From the IMG/VR virus record IMGVR_UViG_3300024999_000075, positions 1-64,000 of that record: a stretch of 64,000 nt of DNA. One strand, given 5' to 3'. This DNA comes from a virus. Each line of letters opens with the position of its first letter. The stretch's first letter is position 1. The notes under the pieces are model-generated. The model had not been told where the DNA came from. It did no database searches and saw only the letters and a program-made list of their open reading frames with translations. Positions 48,213-58,200 of the stretch are shown here, in pieces. The position numbers were made by a program, and so were the translations under genes.

Positions 48213-50326
48213 ATCTCCACCACCTGGTCTGCTGCCATCTCCGACTGACTCTCATGAGTCACAATAAACTTCTGACCTCTTATAGTTTGAATTGCTGCCA
48301 GTGCTGCCGCTGTTCTCTCCTCGTCCATGTCCCCGAACGGTTCGTCAAAAATCATAAATCCAGCAGTTGGAGCAAAAATATCTCTGACTGCTGCCCTCAG
48401 GGAGATCCCAAGGATAGATTTGGCCGAGCCTGAAAGCCGAGAAGTGGGACGGGCATCTACAGTAAAACCTTTCTCTGACTTCTCCACTACAGAATCTTCT
48501 CCTCTCATCTCGGAGAAGGACTGTTGAGTGTAATCTAGGACTTTGTTCCAGACTTGATTTAGAACAAGTGGTTTAGCATCCCTGACAGATTTTATGATTT
48601 TACTATTCCTGTCCTCAGTCTTCAAGGACTCACCTATATTGAGAATGGTCTTCGCCACTCTGGTCAGGTTGTTTTTATTGGTCTCTATCTTAGCCTTGGC
48701 TAACACTATCTCCTTCTCCTTATTAGTCAGCTGAGTATTAAGCTCAGTTTGAGTCTGGACTAACTTAGTTAGCTCACACTCATTGTCAAAGATCTCCTTC
48801 CGCTTGACTGAGGTATCTACTTCCTGACCAGCATCGGTCAGTTCTAATTCCTTCTCAGTCAGCTCGACCCTCAGCCGCTCTAGGGCTGATGTCTTCTCCT
48901 TTATAGTAGCATCACATGAAGCCAGTTTCAAGAGCGACTGTTGATAATTATTTATAATTTCTTTAGCCGAGGTAAGTTCTTGTTGACTGGGTTCTTGTGT
49001 TGGTTCTCCTGAGAGGCTGTAATGATGAGGAATATTATCACAGTCTGCTAAGATGAAATCTCCGTGTTGTTTTACTTCTCCCTCTAGTTTTTGGTGGGTT
49101 GTCAAGATCTGATCCAAGGTGATCTTCTCTTCCTCATCTTGTTGTAAGGTAATCTTGTAGCTCCTGATCTTACTCTCCAGAATATCTACATCTTCAGCGA
49201 TCTTCTTGTTGATTGCCTCAACCTTGTCCTTCACATCTGTACCACACTTGGTACATACTGTATCCACCTGGATACCTTTCTTTAGGGATTTTATCTCACC
49301 CTCAGCACTGGCAACCTCAGCCCTGACTCTCGTTATGTTCTTGTTTAAATCAGCAATAGTCTTAACCAGCGCCTCCTCAGACTCATCCCAGAAGTTTTCT
49401 GAAGGCTTGATACTGCTGACCCATTGGTGTGCTTTGAAAGCTTTTTCTCTTTCAGGGAAACCTTCTACCAGTGCCTGGGCTTCTTCTATGGTTGCTGTGT
49501 TGAAGACTGGAATCTTCTCCAACTCTTGCTGTGCTGAGGTTAATGCAGATTCTGCATATTGAATCTCTGACTTCTTGGTTGTCACAGCCTTGGCAATGTT
49601 GGTGATGCTTTGATTCACCAACTCAATTGTTTTTAGTTTTTCTTCGAGAATTTTGATGGCGTTGCGCTTTCCGGCAACTACTATTTCTTGAGCTGTGATG
49701 AGATTGATGTCCTCAAGCTTTTCTTCTTCAAGCTTCTTAACATCTGGTAATTCTTCTTGCTGGTATTGGAGCTGTTCAGCTTCAGCAGTTTCCAGCTGAC
49801 CTTTGAGAGCCTTCTCATTGCCAGTTGGGTAGACTTCTTTGATCTTGTCGAGAAGTTGATCTATTTGGTTAAAACCAGCAATATCTTCAATGAATTTAGT
49901 TACTTCCGCACTACCTTTACTGATCACGCCAGCGGTGTCACCTTGAGTTGAAACAAGTACCAGCTTTTCAGTATTTTTGTAAACTCCAAAAAGCTTATAG
50001 AAAAAATCACTGACCTCAGCTTGCCCAGAGATAGGCTTCATACCACCACCTGATACAGAAGCAGATGTCTTACTCCTCGTTACTGTGTAAGGTCCATATT
50101 TCACAATAACTTTCAGTGAGTTTACTGGCTCACCATCAGTAACAACGTGAGTTATTGGGCAGTCTAACGTACTGGAGCCAAAGAAGCAGTACAAAGGACA
50201 TTGAATGAGGGCGGTAGATTTACCGGCTTCGTTCAAACCCCTCGTGACTATGAGTCCGTCCACGAAGTCAAGCTTCTTATATTTGATCTTACCAAAGTTG
50301 AAAATTTCTAACGATTCTATATACAC
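48209..50326 (-). CDS. SbcC/Rad50-like SMC-type ATPase
   Basis: 705 residues. Walker A GLNEAGKST at 30-38, long coiled coils with a zinc hook CTKCG near 357, ABC signature SRLSGSAKSIL near 632, Walker B FMIFDEPFGDMDE near 665. With the Mre11-like nuclease encoded just upstream (10-base overlap) it should form an SbcCD/gp46-47 type complex for processing DNA ends, recombination-dependent replication and host DNA breakdown. Shorter than bacterial SbcC (about 1000), as usual in phages. Confidence 0.92.
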   Translation of the reverse strand: MYIESLEIFNFGKIKYKKLDFVDGLIVTRGLNEAGKSTALIQCPLYCFFGSSTLDCPITHVVTDGEPVNSLKVIVKYGPYTVTRSKTSASVSGGGMKPISGQAEVSDFFYKLFGVYKNTEKLVLVSTQGDTAGVISKGSAEVTKFIEDIAGFNQIDQLLDKIKEVYPTGNEKALKGQLETAEAEQLQYQQEELPDVKKLEEEKLEDINLITAQEIVVAGKRNAIKILEEKLKTIELVNQSITNIAKAVTTKKSEIQYAESALTSAQQELEKIPVFNTATIEEAQALVEGFPEREKAFKAHQWVSSIKPSENFWDESEEALVKTIADLNKNITRVRAEVASAEGEIKSLKKGIQVDTVCTKCGTDVKDKVEAINKKIAEDVDILESKIRSYKITLQQDEEEKITLDQILTTHQKLEGEVKQHGDFILADCDNIPHHYSLSGEPTQEPSQQELTSAKEIINNYQQSLLKLASCDATIKEKTSALERLRVELTEKELELTDAGQEVDTSVKRKEIFDNECELTKLVQTQTELNTQLTNKEKEIVLAKAKIETNKNNLTRVAKTILNIGESLKTEDRNSKIIKSVRDAKPLVLNQVWNKVLDYTQQSFSEMRGEDSVVEKSEKGFTVDARPTSRLSGSAKSILGISLRAAVRDIFAPTAGFMIFDEPFGDMDEERTAAALAAIQTIRGQKFIVTHESQSEMAADQVVEI

Positions 50327-51297
50327 AATTTTACCTCCTCACGAAATTCTTCCAGTACATTTTCTAGGAGTAACCCCAGAATATTGAAGCCAGTAACCTC
50401 TTCCTTGTCTATCACCTCTCTTTCTTTTACTGTGACTTTGACAGCATTTGTGATAACAAAAGCACTACTGGTCTTCCGTAGTTGCGCAATAGAGCGAACA
50501 ACCGCAGGATATTCAACAACTTCGCAGTCTCCCACGACCCTAATAAAATGGTGGTCTATACTCTTAATCTCCGACCAGTGCATTTCAACGTAATCTCTTT
50601 CCACATTCCAAGTTTCTATGGACTCGAAAGTTTTGGCTTCTGAATCGTAGACCAAGCATTGCTTGGAACCAGATAAGCAGTCAGCAACTGAGGTTGGCCA
50701 ATGACAACCAACTATGTGTAGCTGTTCCAAATCTCTCTTTCCGTGCTCGTGGCCCAGCACTAGCTCAATTCCTCTGGCCTTCAGCTTCTGATACTGGTCT
50801 GTACTAAGATTCAATGAATGGTCAGCATGTTCAGCAAATGAGTTTGCAAAATTGCAATGCATGAAGCAAACTACGTTGTCTGGAATCTCTTCTACGTACT
50901 TATTGAATTGCTCCTGATCAAATACATGTGGGAGGAAATACATCCCTTGAATTAACTCTGGAACATGGAAAACCAAATATGTATGTGGTAGCAAAGCACC
51001 AACCAATTCTAGACTTGAGATCTCACCTGGCTTGTGGCTTAGACTATCATGATTACCTCTTAAGATTATAGCGTTCTCTTGCCGTAGTGCCAGATAAGAA
51101 TTGAGGATTGCCTTGTCACCAGCTGAGTATCTGGCGAAGAAGTCTCCTACAATTATCAAGCAGTCATGAGGAACTGTCTCTATCGTGTGTCTAAGTCTAT
51201 CGAAAAGGTGGTCGTCTAAAGCAATACGGGATTGGTTTGTTGTCCCTCCGACCCTTTCAGGTGCTATGTGTGTGTCACTAAGTATTAGGTATCTCAT
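50317..51297 (-). CDS. SbcD/Mre11-like nuclease
   Basis: 326 residues with metallophosphoesterase motifs: LSDTHIA at the N-terminus, IIVGDFF, LRGNHDS, CFMHCNF and LVLGHEHG. Partner of the Rad50-like ATPase downstream. Its start overlaps the stop of a homing endonuclease gene inserted just upstream in the operon, a sign that the endonuclease has been fitted in without breaking expression. Confidence 0.9.
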   Translation of the reverse strand: MRYLILSDTHIAPERVGGTTNQSRIALDDHLFDRLRHTIETVPHDCLIIVGDFFARYSAGDKAILNSYLALRQENAIILRGNHDSLSHKPGEISSLELVGALLPHTYLVFHVPELIQGMYFLPHVFDQEQFNKYVEEIPDNVVCFMHCNFANSFAEHADHSLNLSTDQYQKLKARGIELVLGHEHGKRDLEQLHIVGCHWPTSVADCLSGSKQCLVYDSEAKTFESIETWNVERDYVEMHWSEIKSIDHHFIRVVGDCEVVEYPAVVRSIAQLRKTSSAFVITNAVKVTVKEREVIDKEEVTGFNILGLLLENVLEEFREEVKLCI

Positions 51298-52159
51298 TCA
51301 TTCCTCCACTCCTGAATTTGATGTGGTAAATTGTTGTCTATTATAAATTGGTTTCTAGTCTCAAGAGCTAGTTCTTTACTATGAAATCTACCAAGATATA
51401 TTAACCTCTTCTTTTTTAAGGCAGCATAACCGATATAAGAAACCCACATCCCATCTAACTTACTATAGGATACTCCAGTATACCCAGAGGTATTACTCTT
51501 CATCCTCCCTCTGTTAATAACATTTAGAGAGTGATTGGTAAACCAACAGTTTTCAGGACAGTAGTTGCCATCATTATCCTTCCTGTCTATTTCTAGGTGG
51601 TCTTCATATCCGTTAGCCTCGGCCCAGTTATCGAATGCCTCGAAAGAAGACCTCCATTCATCACAGACAGCGATTCCTCTTCCTCCATACCTGTCGAAAC
51701 GGGTGTTATTACTATCAGTACATCTCTGTATAATATTACGCCACATTGTGTATATCCTCTCGTAACACTTATTGTGGGAGAGTTTTAGCATACCAGTGAC
51801 CTCTTTACGCAAACAGCCACATGACTTAGAATCACCGGATTTTAAGCCTGACATGTAAACTTCAACTTCGTTACCGCAGTCACATCTACACAGCCATGTA
51901 ATGTGCTTTTTAATGGTCTTAGCACGGCGCAATACCACCAATCTGCCAAACCTCTGCCTGCCCAAATCTACAAACTTATTAGTGCTGGCACACCCACATG
52001 ATTTTGTATGACCTCTCCGCAAACCTCCAGTTGTAGCCAAGGAAGTTTCCCACAGTCGCATTTACACAGCCACTGAACTTTCTCTCCTCTATTCTCTACT
52101 TTACTTACCACTGTCAACTTACCGAACTTTTGACCCACAAGATCTATTAACTTCACCAC
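51294..52159 (-). pseudogene. HNH-AP2 homing endonuclease with a frameshift
   Basis: Two frames together make one protein. Frame 1 (GTG 52159, GGGAGG site) gives GQKFGKLTVVS...WLCKCDCG; the rest (51294-52061) continues in another frame with LATTGGLRRGHTKSCGC. Joined, they form a zinc module that is then repeated (QRFGRLVVL...WLCRCDCG...SKSCGC), followed by HNH (MWRNIIQRC...YGGRGIAVCDEW...EIDRKDNDG) and an AP2 domain (SGYTGVSYSKLDGMW...YLGRFHSKELA). One base seems missing near 52035-52050. Either inactivated, or a sequence error. It follows a ribbon-helix-helix gene. Confidence 0.78.
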
Positions 52160-52340
52160 CCACCTCCCGTTCCAATGCCTCTCTTATCACTACATCTAAA
52201 ATTTCAACCATCCGCTTACCGCTGTAAGCCGACAACAGCCTCAAATTTAGAAGAGTGCATTTCCAAAGCTTGATTGTAGTCAAGTCTCTGTTGGTTGTAG
52301 TGTTACAACTTTTATCAGAAAAGTCCAGTGAATTCTTCAT
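52119..52340 (-). CDS. Ribbon-helix-helix protein paired with the HNH-AP2 gene
   Basis: 73 residues. TTIKLWKCTLLNLRLLSAY and SGKRMVEILDVVIREALERE match the strand-helix-helix layout of Arc/CopG-like DNA-binding proteins. Overlaps the endonuclease start by 41 bases and is coupled by ATGA to the gene upstream. Third such partner of an endonuclease in this window. Confidence 0.72.
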   Translation of the reverse strand: MKNSLDFSDKSCNTTTNRDLTTIKLWKCTLLNLRLLSAYSGKRMVEILDVVIREALEREVGGEVNRSCGSKVR

Positions 52341-52495
52341 TCATCCTCCAGTTCAAAGATAACATATTTCTTATAACTCTCTCTATCCCAACGCTCTGGC
52401 TCACTATACTTCACCATCTGGTAGCCAGTAGCATCCCTCAAATTACCATCTTCATCACGCTCTTTAACTTCTAGCCAAATTATTTTCCCTTTCAT
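52337..52495 (-). CDS. Small hypothetical protein
   Basis: 52 residues from ATG 52495 (GGAGGAAGG site). MKGKIIWLEVKERDEDGNLR..., no motif. ATGA overlap with the ribbon-helix-helix gene. Confidence 0.65.
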   Translation of the reverse strand: MKGKIIWLEVKERDEDGNLRDATGYQMVKYSEPERWDRESYKKYVIFELEDE

Positions 52496-52507
52496 TTACC
52501 TTCCTCC

Positions 52508-52786
52508 TCAATAAGCTATTGATACTCTTTCAAAGACATGGAATACCAAACTACCACCATGCAATTGTACAGTGTCAATGAATACTAACCTCCCTCCAGG
52601 CTCATTGATTTCATGTCCTGTACCAGCAATTACAATGGTCCTCCCTTCACAATCTCTGGTTGGATCTACTTTTGCCCATATCCTTATCCTACCATGTTGA
52701 ACCTGTGCTGATAATATTTCAGCGGCAAACGGCATACTTACGGTTTGTACATCAGTGGCTTCTAACTCATACTTAAATATTTTCAT
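52508..52786 (-). CDS. Conserved phage protein (MKIFKYxLExTDxQ family)
   Basis: 92 residues. The layout IFKYELEATDVQTVSMPFAAEILSAQVQ...GTGHEI...LHGGSLVFHVFE is one I recall from many phages and bacteria as a domain of unknown function (DUF7352 by memory). Overlaps the next upstream gene by 14 bases. Confidence 0.78.
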   Translation of the reverse strand: MKIFKYELEATDVQTVSMPFAAEILSAQVQHGRIRIWAKVDPTRDCEGRTIVIAGTGHEINEPGGRLVFIDTVQLHGGSLVFHVFERVSIAY

Positions 52787-53000
52787 TCACCTTCCTCCTC
52801 AATTCCTTAACCTCACATAGAAGATCAAAATACATCTCTCTGAACTCCTCCATAGTTATAATCCCTCTACCTGAACCGCACTCTTCACAGCCCATATGGA
52901 CAGATCCACCTTGCTGGATTGGTATCGGTGGCTCACCTGTATTACACCAAAGGCATGTATCAATCACTCTTCGCCCTCCCCAACTATATCTTTCCGCCAA
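52773..53000 (-). CDS. Small zinc-finger-like protein
   Basis: 75 residues with CLWC and CEEC 22 residues apart (zinc-ribbon layout) and a charged C-terminal helix. Overlaps both neighbours. Confidence 0.65.
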   Translation of the reverse strand: MAERYSWGGRRVIDTCLWCNTGEPPIPIQQGGSVHMGCEECGSGRGIITMEEFREMYFDLLCEVKELRRKVNENI

Positions 53001-53224
53001 TCAATTCTACGGTCAGATAAGACACCTGCTTGCTTCTCTAGTGCTGCTAAACGTTTCTTGGCCGCCGTTGCTAGTTTGTTAACATCTGCTCTACATAATC
53101 CCATAATTCCACATATGTTTCCCAATTGTGAAAAATGGCCTTCTTCGTCAGTAAAGAGACTCAATTCATCACGGAGGAAGTCACGCAGCATTCCGCTGAT
53201 TATTGTATCATGTACTCTTCCCAT
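52964..53224 (-). CDS. Hypothetical protein
   Basis: 86 residues, helical, with two internal Cys (ICGIMGLC). Overlaps the next gene by 37 bases and ends acidic (VGEGEE). No family recognised. Confidence 0.6.
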   Translation of the reverse strand: MGRVHDTIISGMLRDFLRDELSLFTDEEGHFSQLGNICGIMGLCRADVNKLATAAKKRLAALEKQAGVLSDRRIDWRKDIVGEGEE

Positions 53225-53225
53225 T

Positions 53226-53642
53226 TTATTTCCACCCTATAATACTCAGTGCTTCTTTAATACTCCCCGCCTTCTTCCCAACCCCGTCCAACACCCAAGA
53301 GGGTTTACTCGGATCTAAGTTGTCCACATCAACCACTATCAACTCCTCACCAAGTTCCCAAAAATGGACCAGTACATAACCCCTGACACCAGAATCAGAC
53401 CACCTCTTCATGTCAGGAAGTTGTGAAAACTTCTTTAATCTAAATGTCTTGCCCTTCTGACTCTTACACTCAAAATGGCTTGGTTCCTCATTTATACACA
53501 AGAAAAAATCTGAAGGCTGGGCAGGCATATAGGTGAGAGCAGCTTTACCATCATGAAGTCGCCGCCAATGGCGACTTGTCTCAGTATTCTTCTTTAATTC
53601 GTCTTCTACGGCTTTTTCTAGGTAGTGCCCTGTATTCCTCAT
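53226..53642 (-). CDS. Holliday-junction-resolvase-like PD-(D/E)XK nuclease
   Basis: 138 residues. QPSDFFLCINEEPSHFECKSQKG shows the nuclease core (Asp in PSDF, then E-x-K), as in RecU-like resolvases. The N-terminal GHYLEKAVEDELKK helix fits the same fold. Would resolve recombination intermediates ahead of packaging, in keeping with the SbcCD-like pair downstream. Confidence 0.72.
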   Translation of the reverse strand: MRNTGHYLEKAVEDELKKNTETSRHWRRLHDGKAALTYMPAQPSDFFLCINEEPSHFECKSQKGKTFRLKKFSQLPDMKRWSDSGVRGYVLVHFWELGEELIVVDVDNLDPSKPSWVLDGVGKKAGSIKEALSIIGWK

Positions 53643-53651
53643 GATCCCGCC

Positions 53652-53945
53652 TCACCGAATATTTTGAGTTCCAATCAGCTTAGCCGGAACACCTGTCAAC
53701 CGATAGAACTCCGCAGCTTTCTCCCACACGTCAGTCAACCACTTTCCACTCATATCACTGACCAGAACATCCTCAACTTTAAAACCAACAATATTGTCTT
53801 CTATGTCAGCATCGTAGTACATGAACATTCTATCCAAGCCCATCTCTTCAATCCACTCATACAACTCACCACTAAAATCTCTGGGCTTTTCAATCTTACT
53901 TCCGAGTTCCCCAACTATCATTCCACCATCGTAATTAATCCCCAT
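53652..53945 (-). CDS. Hypothetical protein
   Basis: 97 residues from ATG 53945, chosen for its GGAGGG site; a longer in-frame start has none. MGINYDGGMIVGELGSKIE...YEWIEEMGLDRMFMYYDAD recalls a small family I have seen in other phages. No known activity. Confidence 0.65.
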   Translation of the reverse strand: MGINYDGGMIVGELGSKIEKPRDFSGELYEWIEEMGLDRMFMYYDADIEDNIVGFKVEDVLVSDMSGKWLTDVWEKAAEFYRLTGVPAKLIGTQNIR

Positions 53946-54207
53946 CTTTCGCCCTCCATTTCCCTTTAAGATTCTTACTGACTGTGACCACTGTATCTCC
54001 AACCAAAACACAAACAAGATCACCTGACTGGAAATATTTTGCCTCCTTCATCCTGTTATATAACAGTGAGGCAACCTTATTAACTGGCTGTACCTCTCTC
54101 CCAAAAGTCAGCATATTCAAAATCTTCTCCTTAACCACCTCCTCAGGTTTATCAGTCATTCTCCTCTGCTTAAATCTCATTATCGCATGTTTAGTCACCT
54201 CAATCAC
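53935..54207 (-). CDS. Small RelE/DUF4258-like protein
   Basis: 90 residues. IEVTKHAIMRFKQRRM, then a Leu/Phe helix, then LVCVLVGDTVVTVSKNLKGKW. The H-A-x-x-R-x-x-x-R start followed by paired strands is typical of DUF4258 or MqsR/RelE-like small folds, but no antitoxin partner is evident. Coupled by ATGA to the hydrolase gene upstream. Confidence 0.55.
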   Translation of the reverse strand: MIEVTKHAIMRFKQRRMTDKPEEVVKEKILNMLTFGREVQPVNKVASLLYNRMKEAKYFQSGDLVCVLVGDTVVTVSKNLKGKWRAKDGD

Positions 54208-55148
54208 ACCAAAACCTCCTCATGATAAAAATCATTTATGAATTGTTGAATACAACTCTGTCTCGCAAATACTGCTGTATGCCCTGCACCTTCAAATATT
54301 GTGAAGTCTCCAGAGGATACCTTATCCAAGATCCCTCTAGCCTGTTCTGGATGGGTTATCTCGTCATCCCCGCCAGCATACACAGCCACATGACAAGTGA
54401 TGTTTTCTAGTTTGGGAATGATACCACCACCAAGATCCCAAGTCCCTTCATATAACTCGTTCCCTATGAAATGATGTTCCATTCCTTGAAGGAACCAGCA
54501 GCCATGAAGATCCACATAAAAATTATACCAATCATCATCCCTATCCAACTTAGCTAGAGCCTTCTTATCATCCTGAAGAATATACAGGAATCGGTTGTAA
54601 TGTCTAGTGTGGAAGACTGGGATTGGATTGGCTAGAGCAAAAGCCAGCCACTGCATGAACCCTGGTTGAATCCCACCATAGAACCCTACCACCCATTTAT
54701 GATAAGCAATTGAAGCCACCTTACAGTAATCCTCAATAGCATTATCCATACCAGTTTTGAGGTCTATTGGGGAGGCAAAGAGAGCCAGTCTGCTGACCGA
54801 CTCAGGATACAGGGAGGTGTAGATTGCTGACAACCAACCACCCTGACAGATCCCAACTATATCAATACTCTCCTCCCCAATCATCTCCACACACTTCCTC
54901 AGTTTCTGAACCAGCCCCAAGACTGACAAGCCTCCAGTCTTGGTAGTGGCTGGCAGAAGCTCATACCAGTAGACTCTCAAACCCTCAGCAGCCAGAGAGT
55001 CAATCATTCTCTGAGCTACATTGCCATGCCTGCCAGCATGAGGCGGGACTACAAAGACTGCCTTCCCCGACCCTTGACAGGTGTGTTTGTGAAGCTTGAT
55101 ACAATCATCTTGATACAGTACCACATTGTTCTTGAATTCTTGTTTCAT
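54204..55148 (-). CDS. PhaC/PhaZ-like alpha/beta hydrolase with Cys nucleophile
   Basis: 314 residues. IDIVGICQGGW puts Cys101 in the G-x-C-x-G-G lipase box used by polyhydroxyalkanoate synthases; GGDDEITHP offers Asp261/262 and EGAGHTAVF His290. The Asp-His spacing (29) equals that of class III PhaC (Asp302/His331 of Allochromatium, from memory). Ordinary esterases have Ser in this position. It could build, cut or remodel PHA or acyl chains, or have a new role. It lies inside the replication operon next to DNA polymerase and has a possible own promoter. Length is close to class III PhaC (about 355) minus its ends; no phasin or PhaE partner seen. Confidence 0.72.
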   Translation of the reverse strand: MKQEFKNNVVLYQDDCIKLHKHTCQGSGKAVFVVPPHAGRHGNVAQRMIDSLAAEGLRVYWYELLPATTKTGGLSVLGLVQKLRKCVEMIGEESIDIVGICQGGWLSAIYTSLYPESVSRLALFASPIDLKTGMDNAIEDYCKVASIAYHKWVVGFYGGIQPGFMQWLAFALANPIPVFHTRHYNRFLYILQDDKKALAKLDRDDDWYNFYVDLHGCWFLQGMEHHFIGNELYEGTWDLGGGIIPKLENITCHVAVYAGGDDEITHPEQARGILDKVSSGDFTIFEGAGHTAVFARQSCIQQFINDFYHEEVLV

Positions 55149-55181
55149 TGGCTACCCCCTAGTTAAGGTTAAACATAAACC

Positions 55182-55210
55182 ATAATAGTCTAGGAGCAGA
55201 TAAATTACAA
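55182..55210 (-). promoter_or_regulatory. Possible promoter for the hydrolase gene
   Basis: Minus strand TTGTAA, 17 bases, TATTAT; the -35 begins at the stop codon of the DNA polymerase gene. Confidence 0.4.
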
Positions 55211-58200
55211 CTGTGCTAGCACTTGGTTGATTTTTTCTTCATCTACTGTATTGCCTATCTCTTTTAACTCACCGAAACTCCTACCAATCTTGATCACCGA
55301 CTCAAACTCCAGTGGGAAGCCAGCGTAGTTAGCAATCATGATTGGATGAGCCACCTTGAGGAACGGGATAACATCACCCCTATGGACACTAAAGTTCATC
55401 TCATCGTACACAGGAAAGAGGAAGTAGGCTCTGAATGTTTCCAGGACTCTCTGCTGCCAGATCTTAGCCATAGCTATCTTGGTCTGGGTAGCGGCTCCAC
55501 CTTGGATGATGTGGTTAATAGCACCTCTTAACTCATGCTTGTCTTTCCAGGTTCCGTCCAGCCGGAGATGCCGCCTTCGTCCCATTGGCTCAACAGCATA
55601 ACCTCTCTCCTCATGGAGAGCTGTCATATCGTCCTGCCACTTCCTGACCCCAGGAAAGATAAGAGTCTTAGCGTCCAGCAAGGCTTGAGCTTCTTCCTTG
55701 GTGATCATCAGATCAACTGCCAAGGTGATAGCCGTACCAAGATATAAATCCAAGAAGTTTACTGGCTTGGCTTTGGTTCTTGCATCCTTGATCTTCTTCC
55801 GTAAAGGATGGTCATCATCCTTCAGAATAGTCATGAAGGTATCATAATCAATCAACTGATCACTCTCAGGACCATACTGAGCCTTGATACCATAGTTGTA
55901 AACCTCCACCCCTGTCATGGAATGGATGTCCTTTCTGATTTCTCCTCTGAAGCAGGACAGCATCGCTTCATCCCCGGACTGTACGGCAGTATGAACCAAC
56001 TCCTGGCCGGTGAAGTCCATCGACACCCATACATGATTTTCTTCCAGCGGGACATAAACCTCCCGTACTCTACTAATCTTTGAGACCTGGGAGAAGTTGG
56101 GCTTATTCGATGCTGGCCTACCGGATTTGGTTAACGCCTGCCCACCGTTCGGGTGAACATAACCATCAGAGTAGTGGGGCATGTTCTGATAAGGAGCGTA
56201 GAACAAACTGTCCTCTGTACGGCAGCTGGTAGCCTTGACCACATGAAGTAAGAGATCCTTCTCAAAATTATCTCTGGCATCATAGGCAATAGCATGTTTG
56301 AAGGCATCGTCATTGGCTGATGGATTCCCTTCAGTCTTCCCCTCAGCTCTCATTTTATCAGAGAGCTTACCTCTGATCCTGATAGGATAACTCAAGGCAT
56401 CATACAGCAGTTCACACTTCTGTTTCGGGGATTTGAGGTTGATCTCAGCCTTAGGACTGAAGCTATATTCAGCTAAGGTATTCATGGAGACAAGACCAGA
56501 CTCTACAGCATCAGCAAACTCAACTTCACCCTCTTCTCTGATCTTCTCTACAATCTTTTCAATCTTCCGTACTGAAGTCTTCAGCTCTCTACCGGTATAG
56601 ATCAGGAAGAGTCGCTTGATCTCAGCTGGTGACAGCTCAGTAGCTGGGACGAACTTGGCTCCTGACCAGTAGTGATGGTGAGTGATATATTCAGGGGGGA
56701 GTTTAGCCAGATCTTTGATCTGCATTATATTCTCAGGAGTTATCCGGGGAATCTCCCGTACTATCTCCTCGGTCGTGGTCCACTCCATCCCTTCTAATGC
56801 CAGTTCAATGCAGTCAATGGTTTCATCATAGATCTTCTGGTTCTCTTCCTGGAGCATCTTACATTTCTCCAAGTCAAACTTCACTCCAGTAAGGAAACTC
56901 TCAGCGTACAGAAACTGAGAAGCAAGGTCTGCTTTCTCATAAGCATTCCAACTGCCCTCATATTTGGTTAAGAGTTCAGCGTAGCGGAAAAGAGCCACGC
57001 TGCACACGGAATCATCACATCCGTAGTTCAACACCTCTTGGCCGGTCAACTCGTTCATCTGAACGTTGGCTGATTCCTCTTCAAATTTAATTACTTCGTC
57101 ATCATTGTCATCACTGAATTCAAAGGCTGGTTTCTCAGTCACTTCACCAAATGTCACCTGTTTGTAACCCATCAGGATCTCACTCCAATGCTTGAGTGAG
57201 GCTGACTCGTATTCGTCACAATACCCCGCCAAGATCCTTGTATCGTAGGTGGTTGGGGGTAAGTATCCTCGGTCGAACTTAAGGATGAAGTGATTTCGTA
57301 ACACAGATAATTCGTAGGAAGTATTGTGTACGATGACCGGAACCTCCTCCGGCAGCAGGTTGAGAATCTCTTCAGCCTGCTGGAGAGTTATGTTGTCCGT
57401 GTCCTTGTGAGCTACGGAGAAGTAATAGTTCTTGTGGTTATTACTGCCGGTACAAAGGGAGAAACCAGCCAGGATTGCTCCCATGATATCAATGGGTGGC
57501 TTCTTGGCGGTCTTACTCTTGTTGGCTAAGGCCCAGGCTTTACCTTCTTCGGTAATGTAGGTTTCAATATCTAGGCCATTAAGTTTGGCTTGCCTAAATT
57601 CTATACTGAGTTTCTTCAGGAAATCTGGAGTGAGTTTGTCTTTGGTGATCAACTCCTTGGTAGACTCCCATTGTGTTAGGCTGCCATCCCCTGAGGGGTA
57701 GAGCATTCTGTATTCCAGATTATGGAATCCAGGATGATAGGGCTTAGCACATTTGTAGCTGTTGTAGACCTGCTCCTTACTGTCAAGGATCTTCTGAAAT
57801 GGTTTGAAGTCTTGGGCGTGAGCCTCCAATTCGTCTAAGGTCTCTTCCTCCAGCATAGCCTTAAGGTCGTCCAGTGACTCATCGCCATACTTTGATAAAA
57901 GATCTATGAAGCCTTGAGGCCCGACCCCGGCTGCACCTGGAATTTTATCCCCCGAGTCACCTACCAAACTCTTGTAGACAACAATATGTTCTTTCTTAAT
58001 CCCGCAGAAGTGGTCCTTGTTCAACTCTCCGTCAAAAAACACATCACCATGAGCCAACATGTCTCCATCACCCGACCAGATAACACAATCAAGTGACTTC
58101 GCAAAAAATGCAATAATATCATCAGCTTCCACACCCTCCTTTTGGACACTGATGGCTCCATACTTCAGAAGAGTGGTTTCAAACATATCCACCAGAGCTG

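Noticed and set aside
53935-54207. Toxin-antitoxin pair
   Set aside because: The small protein resembles RelE/DUF4258-like folds loosely, but the neighbours do not look like an antitoxin.
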